DNA of 64,000 bases from JALORV01 sp035498175 (GCA_035498175.1 DATKAJ010000113.1:1-64000), one strand, 5' to 3'; counted from the first letter of the stretch, positions 41,797 through 50,954 are shown. Notes: a model not told the origin generated them from the letters alone. Numbers and translations: made by a program.

Positions 41797-42807
41797 TTAG
41801 CCGGCGCCGCGAAAGAGGATTGCCAGGCGCTGAATCGTCCAGTACGCGCCGAGCGTGCCCACCGCGTAACCCGGCAGCCGCGCAACGATGAGCGGCCAGT
41901 GGATTTCGAGCAGGCGGAATGCACGTTCGACCAAGAGGATCAGCAGCACGAAGGCGAGCTGACCCAACTCGACGCCGACGTTGAAGAGCAGCAGTGCGAC
42001 CGGGATCTCGCCGCGCGGCAGCCCAAGCTGCGCCAGTCCACTCGCAAAGCCGAAGCCATGCAGCAAGCCGAAGGCGAAGGCGACCACCCACGGGTGCCGG
42101 ATCGTGAAGCTGGTCTCGCCGCGCCAGCGCCGCACGATCTCGGGCCCGAGGAACAGAATCGAAAGCGCGATCGCCGCGTTGAGCGGCGCGGGGGGCAACG
42201 TCGCGACGCCAAAGGTTGCCGCCGCCAGCGTGATGCTGTGTGCGACGGTGAACGCCGTGATCGTCTTGACGAGCACCCAGCGGTCGCTGACGATCAGCAG
42301 CAGTCCGAGCACGAACAGCAGGTGGTCGATGCCGAGCAGGATGTGCTCGATCCCGAGGTCGAGGTACAGCCAGACTCCGCGCTGCCGCCCGTCCGGCGCA
42401 CGCAGCGTGACCGAGGGTTGCACCGGCTTCAGCACGTAGGTCTCGACCGTGCCGTCGAGCTGCTGTACGCGCAGCAGCACGTCAGTCGCGAACGCTTCCA
42501 GTCCCTCGATCGCCAGCGTCTCGCCGACGAGACCGCCCGGGCATTCCAATCGGGCTGTAAACACCCATGCTGTGCCGGAGCGGTGGGTGCGCGGCTCGCC
42601 AAGTTGCCGGCAACGCTCCGGAAAGACCGCAACGATCGGCATGCGTTCGTCGGAGGAAAGCGACGGCAACTTCCACAGCACGTCGTAACGGCTTGGTGCG
42701 GCCTCCTTCAGTTCGAGGAAACCCGGCTGCAGTTCGTGCGCAGCCGCCGGCGCCAGTACCAAGGCCGCCGCCAACGCTGCCAGTGCCGCACGCAGCCTAT
42801 GAATCAC
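41797..42807 (-). CDS. HupE/UreJ-family membrane protein
   Basis: 336 residues from GTG 42807, which overlaps the PpiC stop. A signal peptide (LRAALAALAAALVLAPAAAH) and a periplasmic domain of about 130 residues lead to seven or so membrane helices with LGIEHILLGIDHLLFVLGLLL, TAFTVAHSITLAAATFGV and HGFGFASGLAQLGLP. The histidine-rich helices resemble HupE and UreJ nickel/cobalt permeases, but the long N-terminal domain is of the HupE/UreJ_2 subfamily. It lies next to urease but on the opposite strand and in another transcript, so a nickel role is plausible but not shown. Confidence 0.84.
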   Translation of the reverse strand: MIHRLRAALAALAAALVLAPAAAHELQPGFLELKEAAPSRYDVLWKLPSLSSDERMPIVAVFPERCRQLGEPRTHRSGTAWVFTARLECPGGLVGETLAIEGLEAFATDVLLRVQQLDGTVETYVLKPVQPSVTLRAPDGRQRGVWLYLDLGIEHILLGIDHLLFVLGLLLIVSDRWVLVKTITAFTVAHSITLAAATFGVATLPPAPLNAAIALSILFLGPEIVRRWRGETSFTIRHPWVVAFAFGLLHGFGFASGLAQLGLPRGEIPVALLLFNVGVELGQLAFVLLILLVERAFRLLEIHWPLIVARLPGYAVGTLGAYWTIQRLAILFRGAG

Positions 42808-43661
42808 GGCTTTATCGCCTCCGGCATGCGAACCGTGATCGTGTACTTCGCGCGCAGCTGCTCGTAAAACACCCTCGCGAGCTGCTGGCGTTTGGCGTTC
42901 ATCCATTCGCGCTCGACGATCGGCCGCACTTCGTCCAGTGACGGGTCGCCGCCCGCCTGCACGACCACCACCTTCACCACATGCGTGCCATAACCCGACC
43001 TCACTGGCCCAACCCAGCGCCCCGTGGGCTGCGTGACGAGTGCATCAGCGAACTCCGGGCCGAACAGACGCGCGACTTCCGACTGCGGCACGTCGTCATA
43101 GGACGCCTGCAGAAGCAGCAGACGGTCACCCAGCTGACCAGGATCCGTCTTCGCGTCGGGGCGGTTCAGTGAGTCGCGCAGACGACTTGCCTCGGCCTCC
43201 GCTCCCGCGCCCCGCTTGTGCGGATCGAAGTAGACCTGCATGAAGCTGACGCGCGGTTCGGTGTGGAATGATTCGGGGTGGAGCTTCATATAGGCCGCGA
43301 GTTCTTCGTCGGTCGCCGGCGCCAGCGCCACGCCTTCGTCCGCAACGAACTCCATCTTCTGCTGCAGGCGCCGGCGGATGATCGCGTCGTCGCGATCGAG
43401 ACCCAGCACCCGCGCCTCGCGCACCATCACCTCCTCGCGCACGAAAGACTCGATCAGGCCGTCGAGTTCTTCGCGCGTCGGGGGGCGCTGCCAGGTGCGA
43501 GCGAAGGTTTGCGCGAGGTTGCGGATGCGGGCCTCGCTGACGACGATCTCGCTCCAGTCGCGCGGAGCGGGTGTCGCCGGACGCAGCCACGCATCCACAA
43601 GGAAGAGCGCCGCGCCGAGCAGCAGAAATTGCACGAGCGGTTCGCGCAGCAGTGCCTTCAA
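42804..43661 (-). CDS. PpiC-type peptidyl-prolyl isomerase, membrane-anchored
   Basis: 285 residues. An N-terminal membrane anchor (FLLLGAALFLVDAWL) leads into a SurA/PpiC-like helical part (LIESFVREEVMVREARVLGLDRDD) and a parvulin domain at residues 125-250 (EPRVSFMQVYFDP, GRWVGPVRSGYGTHVVKVV). It probably folds or guards an exported protein. It overlaps the HupE/UreJ gene by GTGA and lies 125 bp after the DUF3604 gene on the same strand. Confidence 0.85.
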   Translation of the reverse strand: MKALLREPLVQFLLLGAALFLVDAWLRPATPAPRDWSEIVVSEARIRNLAQTFARTWQRPPTREELDGLIESFVREEVMVREARVLGLDRDDAIIRRRLQQKMEFVADEGVALAPATDEELAAYMKLHPESFHTEPRVSFMQVYFDPHKRGAGAEAEASRLRDSLNRPDAKTDPGQLGDRLLLLQASYDDVPQSEVARLFGPEFADALVTQPTGRWVGPVRSGYGTHVVKVVVVQAGGDPSLDEVRPIVEREWMNAKRQQLARVFYEQLRAKYTITVRMPEAIKP

Positions 43662-43786
43662 TGCCTGCTCCGGAATGACCGGGGTTGACGGCCGGCGTGG
43701 GTCAGCCGGGACGGGAGCGTGCGACCGGCAGGCTGGCTCCGACGCAGTAGCTCATGCCACCGTCCCGCGCATGCAAAGGCCTTTGA

Positions 43787-45784
43787 TCACCCCGGCGTGT
43801 ACCAGATCGACGAGGTCCAGGCACGTTCCTGCACCGTCATCGGAACGTCCTTACCCATCTTCACGCCGAAGCGCACCTGGTCGTATGCCGTCCAGCGCGG
43901 CGTCGGGATCTCGATCACGCGTGCGTAGTAGAAGGCGCGCTGGTTGACCTTGAAGTCCGGGTCCTTCCACACGGCGGCGAGTTCGGTCGCGCCGATCGTG
44001 TTGGTCCACGTCGCCGCCGCTACGTCTACCGTATCACCCACCGGCGGCAGCTTCCCGTCCTTGCCGGGCTTGCGATTGCCCGACCACACGACGTCGTAAA
44101 TCTTCTCCTGCGCCTTGCCGCTCGCGTCAACCCATCCCTTAATGATCTGAATGCGGTCGAGGTTCGCGCCAGTCGGATCTTTCAGCGCCGCGACGATAAA
44201 CGTCGGCGACTTGCCCGCTGGCATCGCGGAAAGGTCACCGCCCATCGGTACGCCCTTCGCATAGCCGGTGTCGGCGAGGCTGCGCGACTTTGCATCCGCC
44301 GCGGTGTAGTCCCAGCCGCCGAAGAAGCGCACCGTCATGCGCGTGCCGGAAGTCGCGTAGGTCTCCTTGCGCATGAAGGCTTCCCAGATCGCCTCGCGCG
44401 TGTTGTCGGTCGCCCAGACTGCGGCGTAGCCCGCCGCGAGATCCTGCCACGTGTAACGCCGCTCTTTGCTCTGACCCAGCGTCGACACTTCTTCCCAACG
44501 GCCCGGGCTAGGCTCCTGGCTCGGAAACTTGCCGAAGAAGTTGTCTTCTTGAACAGACGGGATCGAGTTGTGCACGTCCGAGCTACCGATCACGCCGAAC
44601 TTGAACGGGTTGACGCCGATCGCTCCTTGCTGCTCGATGCCACGCTTCAGCCCCTCCCGCACGTAGTTCGTCGGCATCATGTCCTTAGAAAGCGGCTTGC
44701 CTTCGAGCGTCAGGTTGCCCAGGTCCCAGCCCGCGATGCCGTAGCCGATGAACTCATCCGTGGGCGCCATAAGCGGATGACTCTCTGAAGCGCCCTTGAT
44801 CTGGACAAGTTCGTGGATCGGCTCCCAGCGCCTGCGCCGCTCGGCGTAGTCGCGCGTCAGCGGGGCGCCGGTAAACGTCTTGGTTTCGAACATGCGGCCG
44901 TTGGAGAGGTTGGCGTTATGCGGGATCGCGAGAATCCTGCCGCCGGTCTTCTGCTCGTAGCTCTCCATCCAGGCCCAGAGCTTTTCCGGGTCGTCGCTGT
45001 TCCAGGACGAGAACGGCAGCACCTGATCGGCCCGGCCCTTTCCGTCGCGGAAAAGCACGTTGCGGTGCAGGTTGTCGCCGCCGGGCTGCGGTGTCCATTC
45101 GTAGCCGATGATCGTCGTGAACCGCCCCGGCTCGTTGTACTTGTCCGCGGTCGCCGTGTACTGCTCCCACACCGATTTCATGATCGGACCGATGCTCTTC
45201 GGGTCCGTGATCGCCGTCGGTAGCTTGCCGCTGGACTGGCCGGAAATCATCTCGACCATCGCATCACGCGCTTCGGTGCCGCCGGCCTTCATCATCCGGC
45301 CCCAGCGCTGCAGCGTTGGGTCCGCTGCGAAAGCGGGATGACCCTCGTAGACCTGCCGCATCAGGCCCAAGGCCTCGGAATGATCGGAGATGACGATGAA
45401 GTCGAGCGGCCGCGCGAGCTTTGCCGGCAGGCCCGTCGCCGAGATGACTTCCGCCCCGCGCGCGATGCGGAAGGTCTCCTCCGGCGTGAAGCGATTGCCG
45501 CCGGCAAAAGCATCGGGCGAATTCGAGGTATGAACGTGCGTATCGCCCCACAGCACCCGCGTCGGGTACTTGCGCCCCGCATAGGGCGAGTACGCCTTCG
45601 CTTGCGGCGTCGGCTCGGCGACCCGCATGCGGATCGGGTCACCGTGGTCCTCGATGACAACACCCCGCGCCGGGACTTCGTCGTTCTGCGCGGCCGCCCG
45701 GGGCGCCGGCGCCTGCGCGAGGACAGGAACGATCGAGGCGACCGCGATGACTCCGGCCGTCACTGAAAGGCGAATCAAACCCAT
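43787..45784 (-). CDS. DUF3604 periplasmic protein (PHP-like metal hydrolase fold)
   Basis: 665 residues. Signal peptide LSVTAGVIAVASIVPVLAQA is cut near residue 25. The family signature VLWGDTHVHTSNSPDAFAGG near 77 and LDFIVISDHSEALGLM near 122 look like the metal-binding motifs of the PHP phosphoesterase fold (HxH and an SDH). Further conserved parts are YEWTPQPGGDNLHRNV and GVIGSSDVHNSIPSVQ. No substrate is known for the family. Length matches full-size members. It heads a minus-strand group with PpiC and HupE/UreJ. Confidence 0.88.
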   Translation of the reverse strand: MGLIRLSVTAGVIAVASIVPVLAQAPAPRAAAQNDEVPARGVVIEDHGDPIRMRVAEPTPQAKAYSPYAGRKYPTRVLWGDTHVHTSNSPDAFAGGNRFTPEETFRIARGAEVISATGLPAKLARPLDFIVISDHSEALGLMRQVYEGHPAFAADPTLQRWGRMMKAGGTEARDAMVEMISGQSSGKLPTAITDPKSIGPIMKSVWEQYTATADKYNEPGRFTTIIGYEWTPQPGGDNLHRNVLFRDGKGRADQVLPFSSWNSDDPEKLWAWMESYEQKTGGRILAIPHNANLSNGRMFETKTFTGAPLTRDYAERRRRWEPIHELVQIKGASESHPLMAPTDEFIGYGIAGWDLGNLTLEGKPLSKDMMPTNYVREGLKRGIEQQGAIGVNPFKFGVIGSSDVHNSIPSVQEDNFFGKFPSQEPSPGRWEEVSTLGQSKERRYTWQDLAAGYAAVWATDNTREAIWEAFMRKETYATSGTRMTVRFFGGWDYTAADAKSRSLADTGYAKGVPMGGDLSAMPAGKSPTFIVAALKDPTGANLDRIQIIKGWVDASGKAQEKIYDVVWSGNRKPGKDGKLPPVGDTVDVAAATWTNTIGATELAAVWKDPDFKVNQRAFYYARVIEIPTPRWTAYDQVRFGVKMGKDVPMTVQERAWTSSIWYTPG

Positions 45785-45893
45785 GGTGGAGCTCCTCCGG
45801 TCCCGTCTTCTGCGAGATCGAGCAAAGTGTAGCCGGCGGTTTACCCCGCGGGCGGCTCCATAGGAACGCAGGGCAGGCGCGCGGAGCGGCCTT

Positions 45894-47423
45894 TCAGGCC
45901 GTGGCGCGCTCCAGTTCCAGTTCAGCCTGCAGGCTCGCGACGTCGCGGAAGATCGATGCCACCGCCAGCACACGCCCTCGCCGCCGATAACGCAGCATGC
46001 AGTCACGCGCGGCGATATCGCCTTCGATCTCCAGCTCCTCCCACGACTCGGCGTGACCGACGTAATTGATCGATATGTCGTAATGCTGGCTCCAGAAGAA
46101 CGGCACGGCGTTGAAGGTTTCGCGTCGCCCCAGCATGTTGAGCGCCGCTGTCTGGCCCTGGCGCTCGGCAACGACCCAGTGTTCGACGCGGATCGACTCA
46201 CCGCTGTGCGGATCGGGCCAGCGCGCGACGTCCCCGGCTGCGAACACGCCGGGGGCGCTCGTCTGCAGCATCGCGTCGACGACGACCCCGCGGTCGATGG
46301 CCAGGCCCGCGTCCTCGGCGAGCGCGATGCGCGGGCGGACGCCGACACCGGTAACGACGAGGTCGGCCTCGATCGCTCCGCCCGCCTTGAGCTGAACCTG
46401 TCGCTCGTCGATCGCAGTCGCCGTGTTGCCGAGACGGAAAACGACGCCGTGCTCCTCGTGCAGCGCACGGATGAAATCGCCCATCTCGCGCCCAAGGATC
46501 CGCTCCATCGGGCGCGGCTCCGGCGCCACCACGTGAACCTCGATCCCGCGCGCCCGCAGCGAGGCAGCGACCTCGAGTCCGATGAAGCTCGCGCCCATGA
46601 CCACCGCACGCCGCGCCGACTGCGCCCGCGCGATGATTGCTCGGCAATCGGCAAGCGAGCGCAGCGTGTGGACGTGCGGCCGCTCCATGCCCGGCAGCGG
46701 CAGCCGGACCGGCTCGGCGCCGGTCGCAAGCAGCAGCCGATCGTAGGCCACCTTGCCGGCGTCAGCCAGGTGCACCTCGCGCGCCGCGATGTCGATGCGA
46801 GTGACGCACACACCGAGGAGCAGTTCGATCTCGTGCTCCGCGTAGTAGCTCTCAGGCCGTAGCGGAATCCAGTCCTCGGGTGCCTTGCCGGCGAGGTAGT
46901 CCTTCGAAAGGTTCGGCCGATCGACGGGAGCGGCGTCCTCACTGCTCAGCATCACGATGCCGCCGCCATAGCCTTCGCGCCGCAACCGTTCGGCGGCGGC
47001 GAATCCGGCAGCGCCGCCGCCAACGATCACGATCCGCTGCGGCGAGTCGCCTCGAGTCGCTACGCCCGTGCGGCGCGCGGCAGCCTCGGGCTTGCGGTTG
47101 CGGACGAAGACCTTGCCGTCGCGCACCTCCGTTGACCAGCAGGGAATCGGGCTGAACGCAGGCGCGCGCAGCGCTTCGCCGGTGCGCAGGCTGAAGCTGG
47201 CGTGGTGCCATGGACAGCGCACGGTGTCACCGACACTCAGACCCTCGGCCAGCGGTCCGCCGTAGTGCGAGCAGTGCGCGCCAACGGCGAAGTACTCGTG
47301 GCCCTGCCGCGCCAGCAGGACGGATTCTTCACCGACGTGGCCAACAAGCGTTGCGCCGTCCGCCAGGTCAACGATCGCGATGCCCAGCCCAAGGTCCGGG
47401 CCAGTGGCGGGTGCTTGTTCCAT
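45894..47423 (-). CDS. Rieske-domain FAD/NAD(P) oxidoreductase
   Basis: 509 residues. Residues 10-110 are a Rieske [2Fe-2S] domain (GAHCSHYGGPLAEG and VRCPWHHASFSLRTG give both Cys-His pairs). From about 130 a two-dinucleotide-binding oxidoreductase follows: FAD site IVIVGGGAAGFAAAERLRREG, NAD site AVVMGASFIGLEVAASL, and FAD end GVFAAGDVARWPD. Layout matches AIFM/apoptosis-inducing-factor-like and ferredoxin reductase proteins. It should move electrons from NAD(P)H to an acceptor. It is the last gene of the chr operon; a chromate-related reductase role is inference. Confidence 0.88.
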   Translation of the reverse strand: MEQAPATGPDLGLGIAIVDLADGATLVGHVGEESVLLARQGHEYFAVGAHCSHYGGPLAEGLSVGDTVRCPWHHASFSLRTGEALRAPAFSPIPCWSTEVRDGKVFVRNRKPEAAARRTGVATRGDSPQRIVIVGGGAAGFAAAERLRREGYGGGIVMLSSEDAAPVDRPNLSKDYLAGKAPEDWIPLRPESYYAEHEIELLLGVCVTRIDIAAREVHLADAGKVAYDRLLLATGAEPVRLPLPGMERPHVHTLRSLADCRAIIARAQSARRAVVMGASFIGLEVAASLRARGIEVHVVAPEPRPMERILGREMGDFIRALHEEHGVVFRLGNTATAIDERQVQLKAGGAIEADLVVTGVGVRPRIALAEDAGLAIDRGVVVDAMLQTSAPGVFAAGDVARWPDPHSGESIRVEHWVVAERQGQTAALNMLGRRETFNAVPFFWSQHYDISINYVGHAESWEELEIEGDIAARDCMLRYRRRGRVLAVASIFRDVASLQAELELERATA

Positions 47424-47480
47424 GAGGTCTCCCGGCTCGCTCTCCCGGCTCGTTCGCCGGGCTAAACCGCCGGCACCGGC

Positions 47481-47657
47481 TCAAAGCTCCAGGTAGTCTG
47501 AACCGCCCCGTGGGTCGCCGCTTCGCGCGAAAGCGCGACGGCCCAGCAGCACGCCGCGGAAGATCACGCAGGTCGATGCGCCATCGCGCGTTTCGATCAG
47601 ATGCAGCTGCTCGTATCCCAGGTTTACCGTTCTGACAATTCCAGGTTCCCAGTTCAT
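47481..47657 (-). CDS. 58-residue conserved-looking small protein
   Basis: Starts MNWEPGIVRTVNLGYEQLHL with a GGAGGAAG ribosome-binding site eight bases upstream. It has no signal or membrane segment and ends SDYLEL. The pattern looks like a small beta-rich domain, but no family is recognised. It lies 53 bp after the stand-alone ChrB domain and 58 bp before the Rieske oxidoreductase, all on one strand. Confidence 0.6.
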   Translation of the reverse strand: MNWEPGIVRTVNLGYEQLHLIETRDGASTCVIFRGVLLGRRAFARSGDPRGGSDYLEL

Positions 47658-47709
47658 GTCTTCCTCCATCGATGTTTCGCGGCTGGCGCGGACCGGATCC
47701 GCTGGCGCG

Positions 47710-48165
47710 CTAGTTCATCTTCGGCGGCCAGTTGTGCGTTTCGCTCTGGCCGTCGCGGCACCACGCATGAAGCGCGTCGTACATCACCATGCCGTGCTTC
47801 AGCATCTCGTGGTCGTCGCTGAAATTCAGGGACAATCCCAGAGACAGCGCATCGAGCCCGGCCGATTGCGGCGTCAGTTCGAGCCGTGACGTGTCGGCGC
47901 CGCGCACGATCAGCGCGAGCTGCCGCAGCGCAGGCGCGTCGAAGCCGTTGCGCGCTAGAAAGGCATCGAAGCTGCACAGCTCGCCGACGTGCGTCAGCTC
48001 CATCCCGGGCACGTCGTACGGGATCGCGCCCGTGCGCTGCGCCTCCGGCATCACGTCCTTCGACGGCACGAACAGGAACTCCGGCGCGTCGTCGATGAAC
48101 CGCGCGATCAGCGAGGGACAGGCGATGCGGTCGATCTTCGGTCGTTCGCGGGTGATCCACTTCAT
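47710..48165 (-). CDS. Stand-alone ChrB C-terminal domain protein
   Basis: 151 residues. This is the chromate-resistance domain also found in the second half of the full ChrB at 49858-50817: RIACPSLIARFIDDAPEFLFVPS, AIPYDVPGMELTHVGELCSFDA and LNFSDDHEMLKHGMVMYDALHA correspond to LASAWLIARFIDRAPRFVW and ALGYDFDGATFSHVDGKVTFE there. It lacks the DNA-binding N-terminus. A very strong AAGGAGGTG ribosome-binding site lies inside the upstream rhodanese gene, which it overlaps by ATGA. Probably a cytoplasmic protein with a role in chromate handling. Confidence 0.83.
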   Translation of the reverse strand: MKWITRERPKIDRIACPSLIARFIDDAPEFLFVPSKDVMPEAQRTGAIPYDVPGMELTHVGELCSFDAFLARNGFDAPALRQLALIVRGADTSRLELTPQSAGLDALSLGLSLNFSDDHEMLKHGMVMYDALHAWCRDGQSETHNWPPKMN

Positions 48166-48500
48166 CGTTGCACCTCCTTGCCAATTGGGGCGGTCGGCCG
48201 GCCGCTGTCGCGCCAGCCCGAAAAGCCGTCCACCAGGTAGCGCGCTTCGAGACCCATCGCGCGCAGCGTCGCCGCCGTGCCCTGCGACAGTTCGTGGCCG
48301 TGCGCGCAGACGACCACGACCGGGCGGTCGCGCCGGATTTCGTCCTTCCAGGTGAACAGCCCGTCGGGTGAGCGCCATTCGGTGCCGACGATGTCGGCAC
48401 CATCAGCAGCGCGCACCTCGGCGCGCCGCACGTCAAGCAGAGTGAAGCTTCGGCCCGCGCGCTGCCATTCTTCGAGTTCGGTCAGGGTGATCTTGTCCAA
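48162..48500 (-). CDS. Single-domain rhodanese in the chr operon
   Basis: 112 residues. LLDVRRAEVRAADGADIVGTEW and the active-site loop VVVVCAHGHELSQGTAATL with the cysteine, ending in ARYLVDGFSGWRDSGRP. A single cytoplasmic sulfurtransferase domain without signal peptide. Start ATG 48500 lies 9 bp after chrA. Rhodanese genes accompany chromate operons in a range of bacteria; chromate stress depletes sulfur pools, so sulfur transfer would fit. Confidence 0.85.
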   Translation of the reverse strand: MDKITLTELEEWQRAGRSFTLLDVRRAEVRAADGADIVGTEWRSPDGLFTWKDEIRRDRPVVVVCAHGHELSQGTAATLRAMGLEARYLVDGFSGWRDSGRPTAPIGKEVQR

Positions 48501-48509
48501 TCGCTTCTC

Positions 48510-49871
48510 CTAGCTCAAGGCACGAACCGCGAGGCCCGCGAGTCCGCAGGCGACGATGACCGGAATGACGCCGGCCTTGAACCGCGTCAGCGCCACGAGC
48601 GCCGCGACCGCAATCAGCACCGAGGGCAGATCGATCGGTCCCGCGAGGCCGGCGGGCCACCACACATGGATCGCGAAGAACACCGCGAGGTTGACGATGA
48701 CTCCGACCACGGCGGCCGTGATACCGGTCAGCGGCGCGGTGAAATGCAACTGGCCGTGCGTGCTCTCGATGAAGGGAGCACCGAGCAGGATGAACAGGAA
48801 CGATGGCAGGAACGTGAAGTACGTCACGACCGTCGCCGCCAGCACCCCGCCGGCGAGCAGCGCATCTCCGAGCACCTCCTGGCTCCAGCCGCCGACGAAG
48901 CCGACGAAAGCGACGACCATGATCAACGGGCCTGGCGTCGTTTCGCCGAGTGCCAGGCCATCCATCATCTGGGCGGTCGTGAGCCAACCGTAGTGCTCGA
49001 CGGCGCCCTGGACGACGTAAGGCAGTACCGCGTAAGCCCCACCGAAAGTCAGCAGCGCGGCCTTGGTGAAGAACCACGCCATCTGCGCCAGCGTTCCGCT
49101 CCAGCCTGCGAGTGCGATCAGCGCGCCCATACCGGCCGCCCAGAGCAGCAGGAACGCGGATAGCACGCGCAGCGCGTGCGCGGTCGACCAGCGCGTGTGC
49201 GCGGCGCGCGGCGTGTCGTCGTCGATCAGGGCGGGACCATGCGATGCCGCCGCGCCGGCGTGCGCGCTGCGCCCGTCGAAAGCGGCCGGCACGATGCGCG
49301 CGCCGACCCAGCCCAGCAGCGCAGCGGCCAGCACGATCAGCGGGAACGGCACCCTGAAGGCGAAGATGGCGACGAAGGCGGCGACCGCGATCGCCCACAG
49401 CAGCGGGTGTTTCAGCGCGCGTGATCCGATGCGCCACGCGGCAGCCAGCACGATTGCAGTCACGGCCGGCTTGATGCCGTACAGAATCCCCGCAACCAGC
49501 GGCACTTGTCCGAAGCGCAGGTAGATCCAGGACAGCGCAATCAGGATCACCAGCGACGGCAGCACGAACAGCGCCCCGGCGACGATCCCGCCCCAGGTGC
49601 GGTGCATCAGCCAGCCGATGTAGGTCGCGAGCTGCTGTGCCTCCGGACCCGGCAGCAACATGCAGTAGTTGAGCGCGTGCAGGAAGCGCTGCTCCGAAAT
49701 CCAGCGGCGCTCCTCGACAAGGTCGCGATGCATGATCGCGATCTGTCCCGCGGGTCCCCCGAAGCTGATGAAGCCGAGGCGCAACCAGTAGCCGAAGGCC
49801 TGCCAGAAGCCGACGGCTTCAGGTGCTCGCGCGGATGCCGAAGTCTTCAGCGGTTCGTCAAGCGCCGTCAC
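48510..49871 (-). CDS. chrA: Chromate transporter ChrA
   Basis: 453 residues with about 12 membrane helices in two CHR halves. The first half opens with WQAFGYWLRLGFISFGGPAG, the second with AWFFTKAALLTFGGAYAVLPYV, each carrying the CHR FGG motif. This bidomain ChrA exports chromate from the cytoplasm. LPGPEAQQLATYIGWLMHRTWGG is the usual signature of the first domain. It overlaps chrB by 14 bp. Confidence 0.95.
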   Translation of the reverse strand: MTALDEPLKTSASARAPEAVGFWQAFGYWLRLGFISFGGPAGQIAIMHRDLVEERRWISEQRFLHALNYCMLLPGPEAQQLATYIGWLMHRTWGGIVAGALFVLPSLVILIALSWIYLRFGQVPLVAGILYGIKPAVTAIVLAAAWRIGSRALKHPLLWAIAVAAFVAIFAFRVPFPLIVLAAALLGWVGARIVPAAFDGRSAHAGAAASHGPALIDDDTPRAAHTRWSTAHALRVLSAFLLLWAAGMGALIALAGWSGTLAQMAWFFTKAALLTFGGAYAVLPYVVQGAVEHYGWLTTAQMMDGLALGETTPGPLIMVVAFVGFVGGWSQEVLGDALLAGGVLAATVVTYFTFLPSFLFILLGAPFIESTHGQLHFTAPLTGITAAVVGVIVNLAVFFAIHVWWPAGLAGPIDLPSVLIAVAALVALTRFKAGVIPVIVACGLAGLAVRALS

Positions 49872-50817
49872 GTTCGTCCCTCAACCCGGCATACAACGCG
49901 TCGAACACTGACATCGAGGCGCCGAGCAGCGCGTCGTCATCGTTGTGCTGTGACTGCAGGCCGCGGATCAGCGCTTCGAGGCCGGCCGCCTCCTCGCTGG
50001 CGGCGCCGCCGACGTCAATGTAGTGCACGGCTTCGCCGAGCTTGCGCAGCGCCTCGTCGCCGTCGAGCCCGAAGCTCGTCGCGATCACCTCGAAGGTGAC
50101 CTTGCCGTCGACATGGCTGAAAGTGGCGCCATCAAAGTCGTAGCCGAGCGCGCCCTTCGGCATACGCACCGTCGACTTCAGCCAGACGAAGCGCGGGGCG
50201 CGATCGATGAAGCGCGCGATCAGCCACGCGCTGGCGAGCCGGTCGACCCACGGACGGGCGCGCGTCGCCCACGTCCGGCGCTGGTATTCGGCAGGCTCGC
50301 GCGCCTCGATCCGTCCGGCGACCTCGGTCCGCGGCTCGCCCGGCGACCAGCGGGCCTCGCACGCGGCGCGCAGTTCCTCGAGGGCCGTCGCTGCTGATAC
50401 GGCGCGCGCATCGGCGAAGAAATCGATCGACTGCAGCGCGTCGAGCCGTTGGGTCAGGGAGCGCAGCAGGCGACGCCCAGCCACTTCGGTGGCCGAGCGC
50501 AGTGCCCGTCGCTGCCGCGCCAGCCCGACCTCGAACGCCTTGTAGTCCGCCGAGCGATCGAACAGCGCTTCGAACTGCACCTGCTGCTCACGGTCGCGCG
50601 CTGAGAGTTCCAGGCGCGTGGCCTCGCCGCCCGCCTGCCGCACCTCGTCCGCCAGCGCCTCGAAGACACCGGCGCAACCGGGCCGGGCCGGCAGCAGATA
50701 GACCCCGTCGCGCAACGCCCCGCAGCCGCTGGCCTTCAGCGCCCGCCAGATGCGCACGCGCACCGCGCTGGGCGAGGTCGGCAGCGTGAGCACGAGTGCG
50801 AGCCAATCACTGCTCAT
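49858..50817 (-). CDS. chrB: ChrB chromate-sensing regulator
   Basis: 319 residues. Residues 1-140 are the ChrB N-terminal regulator part (WLALVLTLPTSPSAVRVRIWR, then DGVYLLPARPGCAGVFEALAD), with an apparent winged helix. Residues 180-310 are the chromate-resistance domain (TRARPWVDRLASAWLIARFID, LGYDFDGATFSHVD). ChrB is the regulator of chr operons and responds to chromate. The ATG at 50817 stands two bases from the inverted repeat and has no Shine-Dalgarno in the AT-rich leader, so the mRNA may be leaderless or translation may depend on the repeat. Confidence 0.9.
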   Translation of the reverse strand: MSSDWLALVLTLPTSPSAVRVRIWRALKASGCGALRDGVYLLPARPGCAGVFEALADEVRQAGGEATRLELSARDREQQVQFEALFDRSADYKAFEVGLARQRRALRSATEVAGRRLLRSLTQRLDALQSIDFFADARAVSAATALEELRAACEARWSPGEPRTEVAGRIEAREPAEYQRRTWATRARPWVDRLASAWLIARFIDRAPRFVWLKSTVRMPKGALGYDFDGATFSHVDGKVTFEVIATSFGLDGDEALRKLGEAVHYIDVGGAASEEAAGLEALIRGLQSQHNDDDALLGASMSVFDALYAGLRDERDGA

Positions 50818-50819
50818 GT

Positions 50820-50848
50820 AATAACTATTGCACACTGTAATAGTTATT
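50820..50848. promoter_or_regulatory. Perfect AT-rich inverted repeat at the chrB start (operator)
   Basis: Arms AATAACTATT and AATAGTTATT, ten bases each and fully complementary, with a nine-base spacer. It begins two bases before the chrB start codon (on the chrB side) and lies in an AT-rich island of about 60 bp, unlike the GC-rich surroundings. A partial third copy TACTATT follows at 50854. It sits where a promoter would be and is the likely ChrB operator; the divergent DMT gene starts 106 bp further on. Confidence 0.72.
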
Positions 50849-50954
50849 GCAAATACTATTTGCGACGACTCAAGACTCAATACTGGACGGGGACGAATAC
50901 GTGTCTGAGCCTGGGGGCTTCCGCTACGCTCGAGCCCGACTACGAAGGCTGCGA

